Positions 1 to 7,978 of a DNA stretch of 64,000 nt are shown one piece after another; position 1 is the first letter of the stretch; every line of letters begins with the position of its first letter. The stretch comes from Levilactobacillus cerevisiae. Its GTDB lineage: Bacteria; Bacillota; Bacilli; Lactobacillales; Lactobacillaceae. The translations under genes and the position numbers were made by a program. The stretch spans positions 1 to 64,000 of the forward strand of contig NZ_RHNN01000021.1 in NCBI RefSeq assembly GCF_003946245.1, read 5' to 3'. The notes under the pieces were generated by a model, which ran no database searches, had not been told where the DNA came from, and worked only from the letters and a program-made list of their open reading frames with translations.

Positions 1-1
1 C

Positions 2-40
2 TCAAAAAAAATTGCCTAATCTCAAAGGATTAGACAATTT
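2..40 (-). terminator. Intrinsic terminator after the broken proX-like gene
   Basis: Read on the minus strand, a 12-bp stem (AATTGTCTAATC with GATTAGGCAATT) is followed by eight U residues. The stop codon of the truncated proX-like frame lies inside the stem, so the reading frame runs directly into the terminator. This fits loss of the 3' part of the gene rather than a naturally short gene. Confidence 0.85.
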
Positions 41-236
41 TATAAATGGAATTACCAACAACAGTTGACATAGAACCCTTCTTGTTCGTTAGGAACATCG
101 TCTTGGTGCGCACGCCTTCGATGCCTTCAATGTAGTGATCGGCTTCCGCTGTGGTTTCCGCAACTGGGTGGTGTACCAGTTGGTAGGGGATTGCCATATT
201 ATCCAGTGCTTGGGTGACCTGTTCTGTTGGATTCAT
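30..236 (-). pseudogene. Truncated YbaK/ProX-type aminoacyl-tRNA deacylase fragment
   Basis: The reading frame matches the N-terminal third of the ProX/YbaK editing family, which hydrolyses mischarged Ala- or Cys-tRNA(Pro). The recognisable block is the EGVRTKTMFLTNKK region, which in full-length proteins of about 160 residues leads into the rest of the editing domain. After that block the sequence diverges and stops about 15 codons later, inside a terminator. The start is the ATG at 234-236, which has AAGGAG eight bases upstream; an earlier in-frame ATG has no ribosome-binding site. The fragment lacks most of the catalytic fold and is very probably non-functional. It sits just downstream of the MmeI-like gene, so the truncation may date from that insertion (inference). 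Confidence 0.7.
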
Positions 237-287
237 TGTCCGGGCTCCTTCCATATCTTCTTAAAAGTATGCTCTGTTTTTAACCTT

Positions 288-3092
288 CTACCTTTCTAAC
301 CTTGTATGATACATCTCTATCAGCTTCAGAGTTCGTTCCTTCTCTGTCGGTTGCTTTAGTCCATACAAAGTATCGACAAATCTATCATTTTTCATATGTG
401 CATCCCGCAAATCAGTTGCCATGATAAGCGAGCCATATAAATCTGCAAGTGACTCCGAGGAATGCCTCAAACGGGCAGAAACGATGCGTTCCGCACACTC
501 TTCAAGACAACTCAAATCTTTTTTACTGAGGTTAGGAATACAAAAGGTATTATACACTAAAGTATTAGAGTAACGATAATCTCCCTTCATTCCCCCACCA
601 ACTGTATCCATCCATGCTGTGTGCATTTTAGACTCAAGTAATGCAAATAGTGATAATGTTGCATTACCTACCTGGAACACCTGATCACTGCCGATTGTTG
701 GATATACACCAAATGTCATTGGAATATACTCACGGCCTCCAGAAGAGACACGCGGTACCAATAATACATCTGAATCCACAGCTTGATCTTGCACAAGTTC
801 CGTTGGGCGATTAGCCCATTTCTTTGTGGAGGGTGACGGGCTGGCTAAACGAGTATCATGAACCGCCTGCAATCGTTTGCTGATAGGCAATAGCTTCAAA
901 ATATTCATAGGAGCATTTTTTAAATATAAAATATACCTCATTTCATTATGAAGGAGTTCACGTGACCCAATAAACGGACGGATGTACTCTGCAATCTGAG
1001 GATACTTGTTCACAAGATCTTTTCGTTCTTCCACAGACACGATAAGGTTTTTTCCATCTCGAGGCATTGTACCATATGCCATTTTAGGTAGATTTTCAAT
1101 ACTTTTATTAGTGGGATGTAATAAAACTCTAGGCATATCTAGTAAATATTCATTAATTTCATCAGCATATTTTGCAACTGGATCATCTGAAATATTAGCA
1201 TAACTAAATATAGTTGCTGCCGACTTATTTAATGAGAACCCAATTATAACTGCAAATACTTTTGCCCCATTATTATCCCACTTGAAAGTTTGATGAACAA
1301 AATTATAATAAAATCCTCGCCTAAAAAGCTCCTGACCAACAATTACTGCCTGTTCACCCTGTGCAATCGAATTAGTCGAAACAAGAGCTGTCCTCACATT
1401 AGGATTTTTTGACATTATATCAGCAGACTTTAGATACCATCCTGCAACATAATCAACCTTCCCCATCTTCTTTACATTAGCGTCCACTGCCTTCAACTCT
1501 TCTTTTTGATATGAAGTCATCACAGTTTGACCAATAAAGGGAGGATTACCAAAAATGTAATTTATATCATCTACCTTCAAGTTCGATAAATTAGGCGATT
1601 CTGTAAAAACCCTAGTCCAGCTTACCTTTAATGCATCAGCCTGAATAATATTCGCCCCCGCATGCAATGGAATTCGTCGGATAAGCTCGCCAAACAAATT
1701 ACTAGCTTCAATATTCATTAAATGATCCATCAACCACATTCCTACCCGAGCAATGGATACTGCATATGGTAAGATTTCAATTCCATAAAATTGGCTCACC
1801 TCTACACGAATACTCTTTGAAGCAAAATCAAACGGCAGCTGAACTCCACCTCCATTCATTCTAGCAACCTTAGCATTATCTTCTATAAAGGTATCAATTA
1901 TGTCATGTTCTAGTCGTCGAAGTTCTCTATAAGCGATAATCAAAAAGTTCCCAGAACCACAAGCTGGATCCATAAATTTAAGATGTGTAATCTTCTCATG
2001 GAGATCATTCAGAGCCTTGGTTCGAGCACCACCAGCATTGGACTTATGACGAGCATCATCAAATTCCTTGTGCAAGTCATCCATAAACAGGGAATCAACT
2101 ACCTTTAGTATATTCTTTTCCGAAGTAAAATGTGCTCCAAGTTGATGACGTTTTTGGGGGTCAAGAGCTCCCTCAAACATAGAACCAAAAATCACTGGAC
2201 TAATGCCAGACCAATCTAGCATTGATGCCTCAATTAAAGATTTACGAATTTCAGCATTGAATTCTAATCCCAGATTTATCGTGTATTTCGCAATGTCGAG
2301 AGCGAATAACCCGCCATTAATATAGCCAAACCGACGATCCTTACCAATCCAATCTTTAGGGCTGGTATTCAGTTGTCTAAACAGAAGAGAAAGTTTACTT
2401 AAAAGATCAGTCCCATCTTCAGAAGTTTCCTCTAAAAACTTTTGAAACACCCCGTTATATTCAAATATATGTGTATCATCAGCAAATAAACAAAAAACTA
2501 TCCGCGTCATTAGTAAACTAGCAGCATTGGGTTGAACACCAGCCTCTAAAACACTACGATATATTTTTGAAATAGACTCTGCAGCCCTCTTATCCACTTT
2601 AGCCTGCCGTTCCTGTTCTAACTGCTCGTATCCTGAAAGAAAATTAAAGATATCAATATCTTTAACAAAATCAGTAATTGTCGTATTCCAAATTTCACCT
2701 GTTGATGGTTTTTTTAAATAAAAGTTCTCAAAATTACAGGCAAGAATGTATTCAGGTGAACTTCCATCTTCTATTTCATTTAAAGTATAGGCATACTTTA
2801 ACGCTTGTTCATACCCCGCTTTAGGATTATCTACAATTTCTACATTCTGTGATTCCATTTCTATTATTAACGTATGCTGAAGAAGAGAATCAATACGCTT
2901 ATTATGGCCCTCCATTTTAACCTTATACTCAAATCCAGAACGATATACAGACTTAGAAATACCAAAAACGTCATAAAAGTCTGCCATAAATTCCCGGGCA
3001 TGTTGCTGCTCACCCAATGATCCTTTTTTCACTTGATGGGCCCACTCTTCTACAAAATTCAGGGCTCGTTGTACGATCAATTTATCTGCCAT
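288..3092 (-). CDS. MmeI-like (type IIL) single-chain DNA methyltransferase, possible restriction enzyme
   Basis: At 934 residues the protein matches the length of MmeI-family enzymes, which join an N-terminal PD-(D/E)XK nuclease, a helical spacer, an N6-adenine methyltransferase and a target-recognition domain in one chain. Visible motifs are the SAM-binding DPACGSGNF (residues about 375-383) and the catalytic NPPF (515-518), followed by a TRD-like region from about 650. In the nuclease region, Asp68 and Glu78 have the same spacing as the MmeI active site, but the expected Lys two residues later is Glu80 (IEMES instead of the usual EXK). BamHI also uses EXE, so loss of cleavage is not certain. 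The gene has a good RBS (AGGAGG), is clearly AT-richer than its neighbours and stands alone with no separate S or R gene, so it is probably acquired. Its target sequence cannot be predicted here. Confidence 0.85.
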   Translation of the reverse strand: MADKLIVQRALNFVEEWAHQVKKGSLGEQQHAREFMADFYDVFGISKSVYRSGFEYKVKMEGHNKRIDSLLQHTLIIEMESQNVEIVDNPKAGYEQALKYAYTLNEIEDGSSPEYILACNFENFYLKKPSTGEIWNTTITDFVKDIDIFNFLSGYEQLEQERQAKVDKRAAESISKIYRSVLEAGVQPNAASLLMTRIVFCLFADDTHIFEYNGVFQKFLEETSEDGTDLLSKLSLLFRQLNTSPKDWIGKDRRFGYINGGLFALDIAKYTINLGLEFNAEIRKSLIEASMLDWSGISPVIFGSMFEGALDPQKRHQLGAHFTSEKNILKVVDSLFMDDLHKEFDDARHKSNAGGARTKALNDLHEKITHLKFMDPACGSGNFLIIAYRELRRLEHDIIDTFIEDNAKVARMNGGGVQLPFDFASKSIRVEVSQFYGIEILPYAVSIARVGMWLMDHLMNIEASNLFGELIRRIPLHAGANIIQADALKVSWTRVFTESPNLSNLKVDDINYIFGNPPFIGQTVMTSYQKEELKAVDANVKKMGKVDYVAGWYLKSADIMSKNPNVRTALVSTNSIAQGEQAVIVGQELFRRGFYYNFVHQTFKWDNNGAKVFAVIIGFSLNKSAATIFSYANISDDPVAKYADEINEYLLDMPRVLLHPTNKSIENLPKMAYGTMPRDGKNLIVSVEERKDLVNKYPQIAEYIRPFIGSRELLHNEMRYILYLKNAPMNILKLLPISKRLQAVHDTRLASPSPSTKKWANRPTELVQDQAVDSDVLLVPRVSSGGREYIPMTFGVYPTIGSDQVFQVGNATLSLFALLESKMHTAWMDTVGGGMKGDYRYSNTLVYNTFCIPNLSKKDLSCLEECAERIVSARLRHSSESLADLYGSLIMATDLRDAHMKNDRFVDTLYGLKQPTEKERTLKLIEMYHTRLER

Positions 3093-3557
3093 TCTAATCC
3101 TCCTAAAATAGCGTACAAATACACTAAGTATTTCTATCTGCCTAATTTTTTCAATTTATTATACTGCTATTAAGTAAAACTCAACAAATATGTCCTGTCA
3201 ATACCAGCCACATCAAGCCGGCTGACCCAAGCTTATGATACTCCGCCTGATTTGCTACCTTCTTTCAATTTACACACAGCTACATACACATATTCACAGC
3301 TCGTAATTTTATTACAGAAAGATCGACACATTTTATTCCTGGGTTGCGTCCGAATTGCATCTGATCACATAAGAATCAAGCATTTTAAACACCTACCACA
3401 CCCCTCGCTACCGAATACCTTTATATGTTGCACTAACAGATACACCAAAGGTCTCAACTTTTGGGTTCAATCAACTTCAGTCCACTAAAAATCTTACTAC
3501 GTAATCGATAGCCATTCGCGTTTTTTTGCTTCCTTGTCCTTTATCCCAAATTCGCTA
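3093..3557. other. Intergenic region with a scar of the rlmH 3' end
   Basis: I see no convincing gene here; a 78-codon frame on the plus strand has no RBS or family resemblance. On the minus strand, 3192-3220 reads like a diverged copy of the rlmH codons for LMRLVLTEQ. The ten bases CTTATGATAC at 3232-3241 repeat the sequence that spans the rlmH stop codon at 3561-3570. The region therefore looks like an integration or recombination scar at the end of rlmH. Confidence 0.5.
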
Positions 3558-3570
3558 TCACTTATGATAC
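3232..3570. repeat. Direct repeat of the rlmH terminal sequence (possible attachment sites)
   Basis: The sequence CTTATGATAC occurs at 3232-3241 and again at 3561-3570, where it covers the last codons and stop of rlmH (minus strand TATCATAAG). The two copies bracket about 320 bp without a gene. Staphylococcal SCC elements integrate at this same position of rlmH, and their core also contains a TATCA(T/C)AA motif. No ccr recombinase gene is present in the window, so the role as an att pair is an inference. Confidence 0.4.
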
Positions 3571-4037
3571 GGCGACCCCTCATTAATCATAAACGCCCGG
3601 TAAACCTGCTCCGTCAACACCAGCCGCATCAACTGATGGGGCAACGTGAAGCGCCCAAACGAAATCTGGGTGTCCGCCCGCTTCAAAACCGCCGGCGTGA
3701 GTCCCAGTGAACCTCCAATGACGAATGTGATGTCTGAGTGGCCGTAGGTGGTCAAGTCCTTCAGTTCCTTGGCAAACTCCTCAGACGAGCGTTCCTTGCC
3801 TAAGATGGCCAATGCGTAGACGTATTCGCGGTCCTTGATTTTACTCAAGATGCGTTCGCCTTCCGCTTCCATCACCTGGTCCATTTCCGCCTGTGACAGA
3901 TTCTCTGGTGCCTTTTCATCGGGCACCTCGACGATTGAAAATTTACAGAAGCGCGACAACCGCTTCGCGTATTCCGCAATGCCTTGCTTGAAGTATTTTT
4001 CCTTCAGTTTGCCCACAACGACAAATTTGATGTTCAT
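3558..4037 (-). CDS. rlmH: 23S rRNA (pseudouridine1915-N3)-methyltransferase RlmH
   Basis: The 159-residue protein is the SPOUT-class enzyme that methylates pseudouridine 1915 of 23S rRNA in the assembled ribosome. The C-terminal block with FVIGGSLGL, then [17 protein letters not shown] and the terminal SPYHK is diagnostic. The ATG at 4035-4037 has AGGAG seven bases upstream; an in-frame ATG six codons earlier does not and would make the protein longer than the family. The gene is the last of the wal-side cluster, and its 3' end borders the acquired segment to the left. The upstream intergenic region carries several DnaA boxes. Confidence 0.97.
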   Translation of the reverse strand: MNIKFVVVGKLKEKYFKQGIAEYAKRLSRFCKFSIVEVPDEKAPENLSQAEMDQVMEAEGERILSKIKDREYVYALAILGKERSSEEFAKELKDLTTYGHSDITFVIGGSLGLTPAVLKRADTQISFGRFTLPHQLMRLVLTEQVYRAFMINEGSPYHK

Positions 4038-4058
4038 AATTACGCTCCTATACACAGG

Positions 4059-4396
4059 TTGTCCACAAAGTTATCCACAGGTGCACAAGCTGTTTTCCTA
4101 GATATTGGGGTGGCCATGACCCAGACCCCCTATATTTATTTTTTGCTAAAATGTCAATATAAAAATAGTTATCCACCGGTTTTACCCAAAACGTCCGTTC
4201 GGGCTATCCGCTTACAAACCTTACTGTTTCAGGGATTGTCGACCATAAAAGAACTAAAAAGTTTTTCTATCCACAGCTTTCAACTCAACCTGTGGATAAC
4301 TTTTGCACCGGTTCCATCCCCCGTCTAGCCTTGTTCATAACTTTTCCACTGTTCCATTATGCCATTTATCCCCCAAGTTATCCACAGTTATCCACA
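4059..4396. promoter_or_regulatory. DnaA-box cluster between rlmH and htrA
   Basis: Exact TTATCCACA boxes lie at 4071-4079, 4378-4386 and 4388-4396, and an inverted copy lies at 4291-4299. One-mismatch versions lie at 4059 (TTGTCCACA), 4169 (TTATCCACC) and 4267 (CTATCCACA). The last two exact boxes are spaced one helical turn apart. The cluster is about 51 kb from dnaA, outside the usual oriC, and no gene occupies the interval. B. subtilis has DnaA-box clusters outside oriC that modulate initiation, one of them, from memory, beside the rlmH orthologue yydA. Confidence 0.75.
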
Positions 4397-4533
4397 AGCG
4401 AAATTTCGCCCCTGAATTACTTCCTGGCGTTGCCCCGATTTCGTTCGGTCCCAACACCACCGGTCGCGTTTTCATTTACCTTAAGCCGACCTTAAACTTC
4501 GGTTTTTCATTAATTTGGTTATCATCGCAAAAA

Positions 4534-4564
4534 AACGGCCGCTGGAAAATTCCAACGGTCGCTT
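4534..4564 (-). terminator. Intrinsic terminator of htrA
   Basis: On the minus strand a GC-rich stem (AGCGACCGTTGGAA with TTCCAGCGGCCGTT, one G-U and few mismatches) is followed by seven U residues, starting 17 bases after the htrA stop codon. Confidence 0.88.
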
Positions 4565-4580
4565 TCATTTCAACTTCTAT

Positions 4581-5933
4581 TTAACTTTCTGAGCTTGCTG
4601 AGGTGGATGACGAACTGCTACTCAACTGGGAAGACGTTTCGGTCAATTTAACCTTAGTGGTCTTCTTCTTACCGTTGTGGTAGTAAGTCATCGACACGGT
4701 ATCATTCAGCTTATATTTGTACAGAATGTCCCGCAGCGTGGATTGATCGGAAATGTCGTGACCACCCATCGAGGTGATGACGTCGTACTTGGTCAAACCG
4801 GCCTTCTTCGCTGGCGAACCGGCGCTGGCACTCATGACCACGACCCCACTCTGCACACTCGTTGGCAGCTTCAGAATCGACTTTTGTTGCGAGCTGGAAA
4901 CGTTGGCAAGGTCCACGTAGGTAATCCCTAACGCTGGTCGCACAACTTTCCCCTTCTTAACCAATTGATTAATGATGTTGACAACTTCGTTCGACGGAAT
5001 GGCAAATCCCATCCCCTCAACGCTCGTCCCTTCAGCATCACTGGCAATCTTGGAAGAGGTAATCCCGACGACTTGACCGCCGACATTAATCAGCGCCCCA
5101 CCGGAGTTCCCGGGGTTAATCGCGGCATCCGTTTGAATAACCGTGGCGTTCCCGGTCTGGGTCCCAGAAGAATTTGTCGTTTCAATCGTCCGTTTTTTGG
5201 CGGAAATGATTCCTTCCGTCAGCGACGTCGCGTACTGGCTACCCAGCGGCGACCCAATTGCCAAGGCGGTTTCACCGACCTTGATCTTATCGGAATCCCC
5301 AAATGAAGCGACGGTCTTCAAATCAGCGCCGTTCACCTTCAGGACAGCTAAGTCGGTCACGGAATCTTTCCCAACTAATTTAGCCTGCAGCTGCTTACCC
5401 GAGCTGGTCACCACGCGCAAGGCGGATGAGCCGGACACCACGTGATTGTTGGTCACAATGTAGGCCGAGTTGCCGCTCTTCTTGTAGACGACCCCCGACC
5501 CTTCGGAAGCCTCTTGTAACGCCGAGTTGGATTTCGAACTCGAACTGGAAGACTCGCCGAATAACTGGCCAAGTGTACTGCTACTGCTGCTTTCCTTTTG
5601 CAAATTAATCACGGAGACCATCGCCCCCTTGACCTTGTTGAAGGCCTTGGTGGACTGGCTGGAAACGTTGACCGTCACGTTGGACGTCGATGCGTTGCCG
5701 CTCTTATTGCTCCCAGCAGGCACCGCCGTATCGTTAACCCCACTGTTATTCATGTAAGTAATGCCACCATAAGCGGCACCCCCACCTAACAGCCCGGCTA
5801 CCAGGGCCGTTATGGCAACCTTGGTCAAGGTCAGGCCGCCCCGTTGCCGCTTTTGCGGTTCCGGAGTGGGCGTTGGAGTTGCTTGGTTTTGATCAGTATT
5901 ATCATTATTTTGATTATTGTTGTTATCCATCAC
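4581..5933 (-). CDS. htrA: HtrA/DegP-type membrane-anchored serine protease
   Basis: This surface quality-control protease degrades misfolded exported proteins. The order is an Asn/Gln-rich cytoplasmic N-terminus (1-35), one membrane anchor (about 36-60), a Ser-rich linker, a trypsin-like domain with His164 (NNHVV), Asp194 (DLAVL) and Ser277 (GNSGG), one PDZ domain (about 335-430) and a Ser-rich tail. The length of 450 is close to other lactobacilli. Translation probably starts at GTG 5931-5933 or the adjacent ATG 5928-5930. The only clear Shine-Dalgarno (GGAGGG) is about 19 bases upstream, with a small GCGC-loop-GCGC hairpin between, which is an unusual arrangement. It lies downstream of walJ, as in other lactobacilli, but is separated from it by a structured repeat. 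Confidence 0.96.
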   Translation of the reverse strand: MMDNNNNQNNDNTDQNQATPTPTPEPQKRQRGGLTLTKVAITALVAGLLGGGAAYGGITYMNNSGVNDTAVPAGSNKSGNASTSNVTVNVSSQSTKAFNKVKGAMVSVINLQKESSSSSTLGQLFGESSSSSSKSNSALQEASEGSGVVYKKSGNSAYIVTNNHVVSGSSALRVVTSSGKQLQAKLVGKDSVTDLAVLKVNGADLKTVASFGDSDKIKVGETALAIGSPLGSQYATSLTEGIISAKKRTIETTNSSGTQTGNATVIQTDAAINPGNSGGALINVGGQVVGITSSKIASDAEGTSVEGMGFAIPSNEVVNIINQLVKKGKVVRPALGITYVDLANVSSSQQKSILKLPTSVQSGVVVMSASAGSPAKKAGLTKYDVITSMGGHDISDQSTLRDILYKYKLNDTVSMTYYHNGKKKTTKVKLTETSSQLSSSSSSTSASSES

Positions 5934-6078
5934 ATTGCGCTAACGCGCGAACCCTCCTCATTTATTGGTCAGCAGTCTTAGCCGCTGGCCATCGTTTTTA
6001 ATAGTTATAGTTTAACGATTGAGTATGAATTTTTTTTGATGATTCGGTGCCGAAGTCCTAAAGTTTACCAAAACTTAC

Positions 6079-6316
6079 GCTGAACGGGTCAACCGGATGG
6101 TTACAGCGCCTTGCCGGGCAGTCAAAATGGACCGGAACGCTGTGGGCGGACGCCGGAAGCCAAAGGACGGTCTTCCGCCTTACTTTGAACCGCTACGGAC
6201 CGCGTTTCAAAGATACCAATCCTCTAAATGGCCCAAAATCAGCCATTAAGAGGATTCCCACGGCTAAGTCCATTTTTGACTGCCCTATCGGCTAACACAC
6301 GTTCAACCAATTCAGC
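6079..6316 (+). repeat. Cloverleaf-fold dispersed repeat, copy A
   Basis: About 238 bp between walJ and htrA. The ends are complementary (GCTGAA and TTCAGC), and the inner closing stem pairs GGGCAGTCAAAATGGAC with GTCCATTTTTGACTGCCC apart from one bulged base. Inside are three hairpins: CCGGAAG with CTTCCG, TTTGAAcCGC with GCGtTTCAAA, and AATCCTCT with AGAGGATT. The remaining intergenic sequence on either side (5934-6078 and 6317-6462) shows no gene. Confidence 0.85.
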
Positions 6317-6462
6317 ATAATTTCGTCAACTGACTTAGCCTATTCCAGAACGGATCATCCAAATTGTGTACGAACAGCCGATACGCTAACCACTCACAGC
6401 GCACCAACTGACAATCAGCCACAAGCTTGTATCGACATCACCCACAGCACCAAATTCACCCG

Positions 6463-7290
6463 CTACAAAGCCACGAGCGGCGTTGCTTCTTCTGGATTGG
6501 TATCGATCAGCTGGAAGTCGTTGCCGACCCCGAAATCACGATTTTCCATCATTGAGGCCACGGTGAGGTGACACAGCGACTGCATGTTGTTGTGCAGACT
6601 CCGGTGACCAAGGTAAATCTTCTTGGTCCGGTTGCCCAGCACGTCCATCAAGGCGTCGGCGCCCTCTTCATTTGACAGATGGCCCTTATCGCCCAGGATC
6701 CGCTGTTTCAGTGGCCACGAGTACTCGCCCATCCGCAGCATTTCCACATCATGGTTACACTCCAACAGGTAGGCATCGGCGTCCGCAATCACGCCTTCCA
6801 CGTGCTCGGAAACGTAGCCGGTATCCGTCAAAATAACAAACGTCTTCCCGTGATAGTGAATCGCATAAAATTGGGGTTCAGCGGCATCGTGTGACACGGA
6901 AAAACTCTCCACGTCAATGTCACCAAATGTTTGAACCGTATCCGGCGCAAACAGGTGCTTTTGGGCCAAATCGACCTTACCAATTTTGCTATCCATCGCG
7001 TCCCAAGTGCCCTTGTTCGCATACACGTTTAGCTGCTCGTACCGCCGCGCCAGAATGCCGACTGCCTGCCGGTGGTCCGAGTGCTCGTGCGTGACCAACA
7101 AGGCGTTGACGTCCGTCATGTCGCGGTTGATGTCGCCCATTAATTTTTCAATTTTCTTGCCGCTCAACCCGGCATCAATCATGATGCGTTCGTTGGGGCT
7201 CTCCACGTAGGCCACGTTACCCGTGCTGCCACTAGATAAAATGCTGATGCGCAGGTCATCTGCTACTGCTGTATCCGTTCGCAAATTCAA
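6463..7290 (-). CDS. walJ: WalJ (YycJ), metallo-beta-lactamase-fold nuclease-like protein
   Basis: The 275-residue protein carries the HxHxDH metal site (His68, His70, Asp72, His73) and further ligands in SHDAAEP and TDTGY, typical of the WalJ/YycJ branch of the beta-lactamase fold. WalJ proteins are linked to coordination of wall metabolism and DNA replication or repair; the exact substrate is unsettled. The start is a TTG at 7288-7290, supported by AAGGAGAGG about seven bases upstream. The N-terminus is a few residues longer than in relatives that start near ISILSSGS. It is downstream of walI, but a terminator and two structured repeats lie between, so it is probably transcribed partly separately. 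Confidence 0.93.
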   Translation of the reverse strand: MNLRTDTAVADDLRISILSSGSTGNVAYVESPNERIMIDAGLSGKKIEKLMGDINRDMTDVNALLVTHEHSDHRQAVGILARRYEQLNVYANKGTWDAMDSKIGKVDLAQKHLFAPDTVQTFGDIDVESFSVSHDAAEPQFYAIHYHGKTFVILTDTGYVSEHVEGVIADADAYLLECNHDVEMLRMGEYSWPLKQRILGDKGHLSNEEGADALMDVLGNRTKKIYLGHRSLHNNMQSLCHLTVASMMENRDFGVGNDFQLIDTNPEEATPLVAL

Positions 7291-7352
7291 TTCGACCTCT
7301 CCTTAAATTTCAATACCGTAATCATACCGCATTTCAGCCCCCTTGTAACTAA

Positions 7353-7579
7353 TATTAATTGGGTTATAACGGATTGCCATCGCCTTACCGGGCGGAAAAA
7401 ATAGGCTGGAACGCTGGGGGAAGGACGGCCGAAGCCTAAGGATCGGTCTTCAGCCTTGCTTTGAACCGCTCAACCCGCGTTTCAAAGTCACCATTCTCTA
7501 AGAAAATCACTTAGAGAATCCCCCGGCTGAGCCTATTTTTTCCGCCCTCACGGCTGACATGCCGTTAATCCAATTAATG
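7353..7579 (+). repeat. Cloverleaf-fold dispersed repeat, copy B
   Basis: About 227 bp upstream of walJ. The outer arms pair ATTAATTGG with CCAATTAAT, and the inner closing stem pairs GGGCGGAAAAAATAGGCT with its perfect complement 18 bases long. The three inner hairpins are GGCcGAAG with CTTCaGCC, TTTGAAcCGC with GCGtTTCAAA, and ATTCTCTAA with TTAGAGAAT. The stem sequences differ from copy A, but the pairing is kept. Confidence 0.85.
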
Positions 7580-7647
7580 GTCCGGCTCTATTCATTTCCT
7601 ATACTATACAAATGATTGTCTCTCCCAATTCATGGATAAATGATACC

Positions 7648-7790
7648 AAAAAACGGTCTCTAGACTTATTTTGAGCCGCCAAGTTCGCGTCTCAAAAGTA
7701 TCAATTGCCTAAGCGGCTATCGCCACTAAGGCAATTCCCACGGCTTGGTTCATTTGCACCCGCCCTCCGGCTTACGTTTACGAATCCCGC
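7648..7790 (+). repeat. 5'-truncated copy C of the cloverleaf repeat, plus a remnant
   Basis: Only the right part of the element remains: from the loop of the first hairpin (ACGGTCTC), through TTTGAGcCGC/GCGtCTCAAA and ATTGCCTAAGCGGC/GCCACTAAGGCAAT, to the closing-stem side ending near CCGCCC. The left closing arm is missing. A further fragment resembling the second hairpin (CCTTGCTTTGAACC) lies at about 7882-7895. Confidence 0.7.
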
Positions 7791-7913
7791 AAATAATTTC
7801 TTCCTGCCACGGACTTAGTTCACCAATCTATCACAAGAGTAATAATTTCCAGTAGAGTACAAGCTCAGCAAAGGAATTTCACCTTGCTTTGAACCACCCA
7901 ACGTCCACCCCAC

Positions 7914-7937
7914 AAAAAAAGACGGCTCGCGGCCGCC
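7914..7937 (-). terminator. Intrinsic terminator between walI and walJ
   Basis: On the minus strand a compact stem (GGCGGC, loop CGCGA, GCCGTC with one G-U pair) is followed by seven U residues, about 40 bases after the walI stop. It should end much of the walRKHI transcript before walJ. Confidence 0.75.
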
Positions 7938-7978
7938 TTCCTCACTATCTTCACTCACAGGTATTCCGTGATATTGCG

